Shown here in pieces: positions 6,095-10,970 of a stretch of 10,970 nt of DNA. The DNA lies in NCBI GenBank assembly GCA_934216375.1, contig CAKQBP010000030.1, positions 1-10,970 of the forward strand. Direction: 5' to 3'. Within the stretch, counting starts at the first letter, position 1, and each line of letters starts with the position of its first letter. The translations under genes were made by a program, and so were the position numbers. The DNA is from an uncultured Veillonella sp. (lineage in GTDB: Bacteria; Bacillota; Negativicutes; Veillonellales; Veillonellaceae). The notes under the pieces are model-generated. The model was not told where the DNA came from. It was given only the letters and a program-made list of their open reading frames with translations, and did no database searches.

Positions 6095-7324
6095 ATGAGA
6101 CCAATTGCAGAAGCATACAAAGACTTTCCTATATTACATAAAGAGCATAATGGGCATCGTGTTATCTATTTAGATAGCGGTGCTACTGCTCAAATTCCAC
6201 AGTCCGTAATTGACCGTGTTGTGGAACATATGACACAACGTAATGGTAACCCACATCGTGGTTCTCATATTTTAGCCATTGAAGCATCTGAAGACTATGA
6301 AAATGCACGGGATCGCGTAGTTGAATTTATCAATGCTCGCGAACGAGAAGAGGTTATATTTACACGTAATAGTACGGAGTCAATGAACTTGATTGCCCAC
6401 AGCTATGGCCTTCATAATGTGAAAAAAGGTGACAAGATTGTCATTACTGTTGCTGAACATCATGCGAATCTTGTAACATGGCAATATGTGGCAGAACAGA
6501 CGGGGGCAACCTTAGAATACATGTATCTTGATGAACATGGGCACTTAAAAGATGGTGAAATCAATAAAATTGATGAAAAGACTAAAATTGTTGCTTTCGC
6601 TCATGTTAGTAACGTGCTTGGTATGGAATTCCCAGTAAAAGAATTAACTGAGAAGGCTCACTCTGTAGGTGCCATTGTTGTTCTAGACGGTGCTCAATCT
6701 ACACCTCATAAAAAAATTGACGTACAAGCATTGGATTGCGATTTCTTCGTATTTTCTGGCCATAAAATGTGTGCATCTCAAGGGATTGGTGTACTATACG
6801 GTAAACGTGATTTATTAGAAACTATGCCTCCATTCCTATTGGGTGGCGATATGATTGAGTATGTAAAAGAGCAAACTGCTACATTCAATGAGCTTCCATA
6901 TAAGTTTGAGGCAGGTACTCCAAATGCTGATGGTGCCGTTTCCTTGCATGCAGCTATTGATTATTTGGAATCCTTTGGAATGGATGCTATAGAGGCCTAT
7001 GAAGAGGAGTTAGTAGCTTATATTCTTCCTAAGATTGTTGAATTGCCACATGTCCATGTTATTGGTTCTCAAAATCCTAAGGAAAAACATGGCGTTATTG
7101 CGTTCACTGTAGATGATGTACATCCTCATGACGTAGCTACAATTTTGGATTCTAAGGGGATCTGCGTTCGTTCCGGTCACCATTGTGCACAACCATTAGG
7201 TGCGTTCTACAATGTATCTGCATCTACTCGTTTAAGTATGTACTTATACACTCGCAAGGAAGATTTAGACGCATTCCTTGAAGTATTAAAGACTGTTCGT
7301 TCAGTAATGGGTTTTAAAGATTAG
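6095..7324 (+). CDS. sufS: Cysteine desulfurase SufS (type II)
   Basis: A PLP-dependent class V aminotransferase-fold enzyme that converts L-cysteine to L-alanine and holds the sulfur as a cysteine persulfide for transfer to SufU. Its 409 residues are typical. The N-terminus has IYLDSGATAQIP (24-35). The cofactor site includes HH (122-123, stacking His), Asp198 and Gln201 in VLDGAQS, and the Schiff-base Lys224 in FSGHK (220-224). FEAGTPN (271-277) is family-typical. Catalytic Cys364 lies in RSGHHCAQPL (359-368), the short-loop type II form that needs a sulfur acceptor protein, here SufU. Arg379 in STRLS binds substrate carboxylate in homologues. The start follows GAGG (6084-6087) seven bases upstream, 12 bp after the sufD stop. 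Confidence 0.98.
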   Translation: MRPIAEAYKDFPILHKEHNGHRVIYLDSGATAQIPQSVIDRVVEHMTQRNGNPHRGSHILAIEASEDYENARDRVVEFINAREREEVIFTRNSTESMNLIAHSYGLHNVKKGDKIVITVAEHHANLVTWQYVAEQTGATLEYMYLDEHGHLKDGEINKIDEKTKIVAFAHVSNVLGMEFPVKELTEKAHSVGAIVVLDGAQSTPHKKIDVQALDCDFFVFSGHKMCASQGIGVLYGKRDLLETMPPFLLGGDMIEYVKEQTATFNELPYKFEAGTPNADGAVSLHAAIDYLESFGMDAIEAYEEELVAYILPKIVELPHVHVIGSQNPKEKHGVIAFTVDDVHPHDVATILDSKGICVRSGHHCAQPLGAFYNVSASTRLSMYLYTRKEDLDAFLEVLKTVRSVMGFKD

Positions 7325-7338
7325 GAGAGTTACCACTA

Positions 7339-7764
7339 ATGGAAATGGATCAATTATATACGGAACTTATTTTGGAACATAACCAAGATAAACGTAATAA
7401 GCATGAATTATCTGAATTTACAAATTCTGAACATGGACATAACCCTAGTTGTGGTGATGATCTAACATTACAACTCAATGTAGTAGATGGTATCATTAAA
7501 GATGCTGCATATACAGGTTCTGGCTGTGCTATTAGCCAAGCATCTGCATCTATGATGATTGATATCATTAAGGGCAAATCTGTTGAGGAAGCGCTTCGTT
7601 TAGTAGAAATTTTCTTGGGTATGATTAAAAAAGAGATTACCGATGAAAATGAGTTAGAAGAATTAGAAGATGCTATGGCTCTACAAAATATTTCTAATAT
7701 GCCAGCACGTGTAAAATGTGCAGTTCTTGCATGGCATACATTGAAAGAGGCTTTAAAGAAATAA
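7339..7764 (+). CDS. sufU: Zinc-dependent sulfur transfer protein SufU
   Basis: SufU accepts sulfur from SufS by zinc-ligand exchange and passes it to the SufBCD scaffold. The 141-residue protein has the U-type scaffold fold with the three conserved cysteines and aspartate: Cys38 and Asp40 in NPSCGDD, Cys63 in GSGCAIS and Cys127 in RVKCAVLAWHTL. The roughly 20-residue insertion between the second and third cysteine, in the region DENELEELEDAM, separates SufU from IscU, and the context with sufS and without sufE supports SufU. GGAGAG (7324-7329) overlaps the sufS stop and sits nine bases before ATG 7339; a second in-frame ATG at 7345 is possible but less well spaced. Confidence 0.96.
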   Translation: MEMDQLYTELILEHNQDKRNKHELSEFTNSEHGHNPSCGDDLTLQLNVVDGIIKDAAYTGSGCAISQASASMMIDIIKGKSVEEALRLVEIFLGMIKKEITDENELEELEDAMALQNISNMPARVKCAVLAWHTLKEALKK

Positions 7765-7765
7765 T

Positions 7766-8449
7766 ATGAAGAAAACGATATTATTTGATTTAGATGGAAC
7801 CTTAACTGACTCTCAAGAAGGTATTCTTAAAAGCATTAAATTTGCATTGGAACATTTCGGTTATACTGTACCTGATGAAGAAACATTACAATTGTTCTTA
7901 GGACCACCATTGGTAGATGCTTTCCAAGAACATTGTGGTTTGACCTTTGAGCAAGCGGAAGAAACATACTTTAAATTCCGTGAACGTTATGGTACCATCG
8001 GTAAATTTGAAAATAAAGTATATCCGAATATTGTAGACTTATTAGCTAAATGCAAAACTGAACAATATACTATAGCTGTAGCTACTGCAAAACCAGAACA
8101 TTATGCTAAAGATATTCTTGATCACTTTGAATTGACACCATACTTTGATGTTATTGTTGGCGCTAATTACGAAGCGGGATTGTTACACAAAAAAGAAATT
8201 CTTGAAAAAGCTCTCACGCTATGTGGTAACCCATTAACTGATGAAAATGGTCGTCGATTGACATTCATGGTTGGAGATCGTAAGTACGATGTAGAAGCAG
8301 CTAATGAACTTGGCTGTATCTCCATCGGTGTTACCTATGGTTACGGTACGGAATCTGAGTTAAAAGAAGCGGATGCCGAATATATTTGTGATGATGTTGA
8401 TGAAATTGCTGATGTTCTCAATCTTGAAGAAATGATGGTTCGTAGATAA
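7766..8449 (+). CDS. HAD-superfamily hydrolase, phosphoglycolate phosphatase-like
   Basis: A 227-residue cytosolic HAD phosphatase of subfamily I with a helical C1 cap. Motif I is LFDLDGTLTDS, with nucleophile Asp8 and acid/base Asp10. The cap spans roughly 15-85 and contains FLGPPL (44-49), typical of the Gph/PpaX-like group. Motif II is Thr108 in VATAK, motif III Lys142/Lys143 in LLHKKEI and motif IV GDRKYDVEAA (170-179) with Asp171 and Asp175. All catalytic residues are present. The substrate cannot be told from sequence; phosphoglycolate, pyrophosphate or nucleoside monophosphates are options within the group. It begins one base after the sufU stop without a good ribosome site of its own (AGAGG lies about 15 bases upstream), so its translation is probably coupled to sufU. 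It is the last gene before the terminator. Confidence 0.88.
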   Translation: MKKTILFDLDGTLTDSQEGILKSIKFALEHFGYTVPDEETLQLFLGPPLVDAFQEHCGLTFEQAEETYFKFRERYGTIGKFENKVYPNIVDLLAKCKTEQYTIAVATAKPEHYAKDILDHFELTPYFDVIVGANYEAGLLHKKEILEKALTLCGNPLTDENGRRLTFMVGDRKYDVEAANELGCISIGVTYGYGTESELKEADAEYICDDVDEIADVLNLEEMMVRR

Positions 8450-8482
8450 GCTATATAAATAGAATTACATATCAACCCAAAT

Positions 8483-8513
8483 AAAAAGCTAGAGGAAATC
8501 CTCTAGCTTTTTT
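8483..8513. terminator. Bidirectional terminator between suf operon and speD-like gene
   Basis: A perfect 13-bp stem, AAAAAGCTAGAGG (8483-8495) with CCTCTAGCTTTTT (8500-8512), closes a 4-base loop. The A-tract on one side and T-tract on the other let it stop transcripts in both directions. It lies 33 bp after the HAD gene and 16 bp beyond the stop of the convergent gene. Confidence 0.9.
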
Positions 8514-8529
8514 GCATCTTCATTTTATG

Positions 8530-9036
8530 TTATTTTTTTAGGCCACTCTTTTTAGCTAATGTTTTGATAACCTTAGCACTTTGTTTTTTCAACTTGCCCC
8601 CTGTTTGTTTGAGTTGGATACGTGTACGAGAAACACGACCAAGTGTAGTAATCTTAGTTTTGCGACGTGGCTTCATATCACGTTCGTTACCAAAGTCGCC
8701 ACGTTGCACACTTGTTGCCTTTACTTTTTCAGCTCTAAAAGATTTACGTAAGGCTTTCATAATTAATGTAAGTGGTAATGTTTGCTCGAAGGAATACAAA
8801 TCAACTGCTACATAACCAAGTGCAGGATATGTGTGCAATGTAAAGTGAAAACCTGGTGCGACAGAAAGGAGGGCGATTTCCTCGTCCATAACTTGACAAC
8901 TGATTTCATCTACATCAAGTTCAGCTAAGTCAAATGCGGTTGCTACACTTTCCTGTACAGCTGTAGCGGATGAAATTGCGTCTTCATCGCAGGAATATAA
9001 ATCAATTAACAGTTCTTGTCCTAATGCTTCTGCCAT
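8530..9036 (-). CDS. SpeD-fold protein lacking the pyruvoyl-forming serine, with basic tail
   Basis: A 168-residue relative of the prokaryotic S-adenosylmethionine decarboxylase proenzyme (SpeD). The family framework is clear: ELLIDLYSCDEDAI (8-21), FHFTLHTYP (63-71), GYVAVDLYS (74-82) and AEKVKATSVQRGDF (102-115). Active SpeD cuts itself at a Ser to make its pyruvoyl cofactor. Aligned without gaps to the T. maritima enzyme as I recall it, Ser63 is here Phe63 (codon 8848-8850), preceding Glu62 is Gly and catalytic Cys83 is Phe83 (codon 8788-8790); only His68 remains. Self-processing by the known route is therefore not expected. Residues 117-168 form a tail with 19 Lys/Arg against two acidic residues. 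The start is the ATG at 9036 behind AAGGAAGG; an upstream in-frame ATG at 9069 has no ribosome site. Likely a non-decarboxylase homologue; function unknown. Fold confident, role not. Confidence 0.82.
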   Translation of the reverse strand: MAEALGQELLIDLYSCDEDAISSATAVQESVATAFDLAELDVDEISCQVMDEEIALLSVAPGFHFTLHTYPALGYVAVDLYSFEQTLPLTLIMKALRKSFRAEKVKATSVQRGDFGNERDMKPRRKTKITTLGRVSRTRIQLKQTGGKLKKQSAKVIKTLAKKSGLKK

Positions 9037-9043
9037 AACAACA

Positions 9044-9051
9044 CCTTCCTT
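9044..9051 (-). promoter_or_regulatory. Ribosome binding site of the speD-like gene
   Basis: On the minus strand AAGGAAGG lies seven bases before ATG 9036. It rules out the longer frame from 9069, whose first codons would contain this site. Confidence 0.85.
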
Positions 9052-9071
9052 CGGAAAATAATATCTCATTT

Positions 9072-9101
9072 ATTATACATAGATTTAAGCATTAAGTCCA
9101 A
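9072..9101 (-). promoter_or_regulatory. Candidate promoter of the speD-like gene
   Basis: On the minus strand TTGGAC (9101-9096) and TATAAT (9077-9072) are 18 bp apart, giving a leader of about 30 nt. A second TATAAT (9106-9101) pairs with TTGACT (9127-9122) only at a suboptimal 15 bp. Both -35 candidates overlap exact or one-mismatch CtsR-like heptads. Confidence 0.5.
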
Positions 9102-9118
9102 TTATATGAGAATACATT

Positions 9119-9154
9119 AAAAGTCAAACATTATTTTTATGAAATTTGACTTTT
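9119..9154. repeat. Inverted repeat of CtsR-like heptads in divergent region
   Basis: AAAAGTCAAA (9119-9128) and TTTGACTTTT (9145-9154) are perfect inverted copies, 16 bp apart, each holding an AGTCAAA heptad. This is either an extra CtsR site set between the divergent genes or, less likely, a weak AT-rich hairpin. Confidence 0.5.
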
Positions 9155-9157
9155 ATG

Positions 9158-9186
9158 TTGACTAAGGTCAAAAAGTCAAATATAAT
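9158..9186 (+). promoter_or_regulatory. ctsR promoter with CtsR-type operator in the spacer
   Basis: TTGACT (9158-9163) and TATAAT (9181-9186) are 17 bp apart. Nearly the whole spacer is the direct repeat GGTCAAA-A-AGTCAAA (9166-9180), which matches the CtsR heptad (A/G)GTCAAA. Binding here would block RNA polymerase, fitting the autoregulation known for CtsR in Firmicutes. The usual operator has three bases between heptads; here there is one. Confidence 0.85.
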
Positions 9187-9208
9187 AGAATTATGCTAAA
9201 GAACAAAT

Positions 9209-9215
9209 AGTCAAA
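9209..9215 (+). promoter_or_regulatory. Additional CtsR-like heptad in ctsR leader
   Basis: AGTCAAA lies about 17 bases after the predicted transcription start. It is a lone half-site and could be an auxiliary contact or chance in AT-rich DNA. Confidence 0.35.
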
Positions 9216-9249
9216 ACTATAGTAAATAAACTTTAAAGGGGTGTTTTTT

Positions 9250-9729
9250 ATGAGTATGATAGCTGATAAAATAGAAAAATTTATATTAGACCGTATGCGT
9301 GAAGAACAAGAAAAGCTAATTTTAAAGCGTAATGAATTGGCTGATGAATTAGATTGTGCGCCATCCCAAATTAGTTACGTGTTAAGTACGCGTTTTTCTA
9401 ATGAGCGCGGTTTTGATGTTGAGTCAAGACGTGGCTTGGGTGGATATATTCGAATCAAAAAAATTAACCCAGAAAGTTCAGATTCTTTACCTGCTGTTAC
9501 AACTTATCGGATTTATGAAGGTCCAAACACGGTAGAACGATTAATTGATATGCGAGATGTAGATCAATCATTATTTCAATTATTACAATCTGAAAAGATT
9601 ACCCGTCGTGAAGCTCAATTGATGCATAATTCTTTTGCTACATTAATTGAAAATGTAGACGTAGAAGAACGTAATGATGCTGTTCGTCAATTATATGCAT
9701 CAATGGTGGACACTTTGCGGAAGGAGTGA
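9250..9729 (+). CDS. ctsR: Transcriptional repressor CtsR
   Basis: CtsR represses class III heat-shock genes (clp genes and its own operon) in Firmicutes and lets go on heat or after McsB action. The protein is 159 residues from ATG 9250, which lies eight bases after AAAGGGG; the GTG at 9241 is part of that site. The N-terminal winged helix-turn-helix includes LADELDCAPSQISYVLSTRFSNERG in parts (30-54), followed by the wing ESRRGLGGYIRI (58-69). Residues 80-159 form the C-terminal helical dimerisation and McsB/ClpC-interaction domain. The wing loop normally reads RGGGG and is the heat-sensing element described for B. subtilis; here the second Gly is Leu63 (RGLGG). It heads ctsR-mcsA-mcsB, with mcsA six bases after its stop, and is probably autoregulated through the heptads in its promoter. 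Confidence 0.97.
   Translation: MSMIADKIEKFILDRMREEQEKLILKRNELADELDCAPSQISYVLSTRFSNERGFDVESRRGLGGYIRIKKINPESSDSLPAVTTYRIYEGPNTVERLIDMRDVDQSLFQLLQSEKITRREAQLMHNSFATLIENVDVEERNDAVRQLYASMVDTLRKE
9721..9726 (+). promoter_or_regulatory. mcsA ribosome binding site deciding a GTG start
   Basis: AAGGAG, inside the last codons of ctsR, lies nine bases before GTG 9736. The frame from this GTG starts MLCDHC, giving the first zinc-ligand pair at the position expected for McsA. Confidence 0.85.
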
Positions 9730-9735
9730 TGATTT

Positions 9736-10275
9736 GTGTTATGTGATCATTGCCATAAAAATGAAGCTACTATCCATATGACTAATATCATAAATAATCA
9801 AAAGACTGAGCAACATCTTTGCAGTAGTTGTGCCACCGAGTTACAACAAGCTGGGAAATTATCTCCTTATAGTTCTTTTATGAATGATATGTGGGATAAT
9901 AACTTTTTTACTAATGATTTTTTTAAGAATATGGTGTATCCAGATAACTTATTAAAAGCTCATCAATCTAAGAGATGCCCTCAGTGTGGTATTACTTATG
10001 ATGAATTCAATCGGGTAGGTAAGTTTGGCTGTGGTCAATGTTATGAGACTTTTAATAGTGAAATAAATCCATTATTAGAACGAATACAAGGTAGTTCTGA
10101 GTATGAAGGGGCTATACCTAGTCGTGGTACTAATGTATTTAAAGCAAAGTATGAAGTAAAGCAATTGCGCCGTCAATTAGATACAGCTATTCAAGCTGAA
10201 AACTTTGAAGAAGCCGCAATTTTGAGAGATAAAATTAAAAATCTAGAAGTCATCATCGATGGTGATAAAGAATAG
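9736..10275 (+). CDS. mcsA: McsA, zinc-binding activator of the McsB arginine kinase
   Basis: McsA binds zinc and activates the protein arginine kinase McsB, so helping control CtsR and mark proteins for ClpC-ClpP degradation. The 179-residue protein (GTG start) has four CxxC pairs: Cys3/Cys6, Cys29/Cys32, Cys81/Cys84 and Cys99/Cys102, the normal two-zinc layout. A Phe/Asn-rich linker (48-66) joins the zinc modules. A C-terminal UVR motif helix pair (about 138-172, KYEVKQLRRQLDTAIQAE and onward) resembles that of UvrB/UvrC and ClpC and mediates protein contacts. It lies between ctsR and mcsB with six-base and nine-base gaps, and its stop codon is inside the AGGAGG site of mcsB, suggesting coupled translation in stoichiometric amounts. 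Confidence 0.95.
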   Translation: MLCDHCHKNEATIHMTNIINNQKTEQHLCSSCATELQQAGKLSPYSSFMNDMWDNNFFTNDFFKNMVYPDNLLKAHQSKRCPQCGITYDEFNRVGKFGCGQCYETFNSEINPLLERIQGSSEYEGAIPSRGTNVFKAKYEVKQLRRQLDTAIQAENFEEAAILRDKIKNLEVIIDGDKE

Positions 10276-10284
10276 GAGGTTCTT

Positions 10285-10970
10285 ATGTTAGATACTATAC
10301 TGGACTCTCCTCTAAGTCAGTGGCTGTGTCAGGATGCAGAGGCGACAGACCACATTGTAATTTCAAGCCGTATACGTTTGGCGAGAAATTTTGATGATAT
10401 ATTGTTTACGAATCGTGAAGATACAGTTTCCTTGGAAAAAGTAAATACAATCTCTCGAGGCTTATTGCCAATATTAAAAAAGGCTGATGGACATCAATAT
10501 ACAAATATCAGCCTTGAGCAATTAAGTCAAAGTGAACGTGCTGTTTTAGTTGAAAAGCATTTAATGAGTCCTGCTTTAGAGGAACATTTACCGTATCGTA
10601 ATTTGATCGTATCTGATGATGCTTCTATCGTCATTATGGTAAATGAAGAAGATCATTTACGTATTCAATCTATGGCTTCAGGACTTAAATTGCAACAAGC
10701 TTATAATCATGCAGTTCAAATTGATAAAGCTATTGAAGCAAAATCCCCTTATGCCTTTGATGAGCGATTTGGTTATTTAACTGCTTGCCCCACTAATGTG
10801 GGTACAGGTTTACGAGCCTCTGTTATGTTACATTTACCCGCATTGACGTTATCTGGTCGTATTACGAGACTCATTCGTAACATAATACAATTAGGTTACT
10901 CTGTACGAGGTTTGTATGGGGAAGGTTCCGAAGCTTTAGGTTGTATTTACCAGATTTCTAATCAACGAAC
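10285..10970 (+). CDS. mcsB: Protein arginine kinase McsB (3' truncated by window)
   Basis: The first 228 residues of McsB, the ATP:guanido phosphotransferase-fold kinase that phosphorylates arginines in proteins, including CtsR, and so directs them to ClpCP. The frame is open to the window end, where about a third of the gene is cut off. Visible motifs are VISSRIRLARN (25-35) for nucleotide binding, VNEEDHLRIQ (119-128) with the catalytic glutamates, FGYLTACPTNVGTGLRAS (162-179) with active-site Cys168, and GLYGEGSEALGCIYQISNQ (209-227). In the last motif Cys220 stands where Asn is common in homologues, a minor difference. The start follows AGGAGG (10274-10279) at five bases. clpC is the expected next gene but lies outside the window. 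Confidence 0.96.
   Translation, partial: MLDTILDSPLSQWLCQDAEATDHIVISSRIRLARNFDDILFTNREDTVSLEKVNTISRGLLPILKKADGHQYTNISLEQLSQSERAVLVEKHLMSPALEEHLPYRNLIVSDDASIVIMVNEEDHLRIQSMASGLKLQQAYNHAVQIDKAIEAKSPYAFDERFGYLTACPTNVGTGLRASVMLHLPALTLSGRITRLIRNIIQLGYSVRGLYGEGSEALGCIYQISNQR

Noticed and set aside
9037..9069. ATG 9069 as the start of the speD-like gene
   Set aside because: The AAGGAAGG ribosome site lies within this extension and points to ATG 9036, which also aligns with the SpeD N-terminus.
9241..9249. GTG 9241 as the start of ctsR
   Set aside because: This GTG is part of the AAAGGGGTG ribosome site; ATG 9250 is correctly spaced.

Overview
The window looks like an AT-rich chromosomal segment of a Firmicute. 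CtsR, McsA and the arginine kinase McsB form a Firmicutes-type heat-shock operon, SufU replaces IscU/SufE, and the proteins are full length with clear Shine-Dalgarno sites. The overall look best fits the Negativicutes, with Veillonella my first guess. That genus call rests on recognition of sequence style, not on a search.

Layout. (1) 1-501 is the C-terminal third of groEL, closed by a strong terminator (535-590). (2) After a 332-bp gap with two promoter candidates and two palindromes come a DoxX-family membrane protein (834-1250) and a LysA-type diaminopimelate decarboxylase (1314-2570), separated by a tight hairpin that leaves no room for a lysA promoter. (3) A roughly 290-bp gap holds two promoters sharing a 13-bp core, with a textbook terminator between them. 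It leads into the complete iron-sulfur assembly operon sufC-sufB-sufD-sufS-sufU (2865-7764), with a HAD phosphatase (7766-8449) attached one base after sufU. SufBCD is the scaffold/ATPase complex, SufS takes sulfur from cysteine, and SufU carries the sulfur onward. (4) A bidirectional terminator (8483-8513) serves this operon and a convergent minus-strand gene (8530-9036). (5) That gene encodes a SpeD (AdoMet decarboxylase)-fold protein in which both the residue that should become the pyruvoyl group and the catalytic cysteine are phenylalanine, and which carries a very basic C-terminal tail. (6) Divergent from it is ctsR-mcsA-mcsB (9250 to the window end), whose promoter is embedded in a cluster of CtsR-type GTCAAA heptads.

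Most genes here are ordinary housekeeping or stress genes. The items most worth a second look are the apparently non-self-processing SpeD-like protein, the compressed CtsR operator in the shared divergent region, and the promoter-terminator-promoter leader of the suf operon. I saw no mobile element, CRISPR array, tRNA or rRNA.
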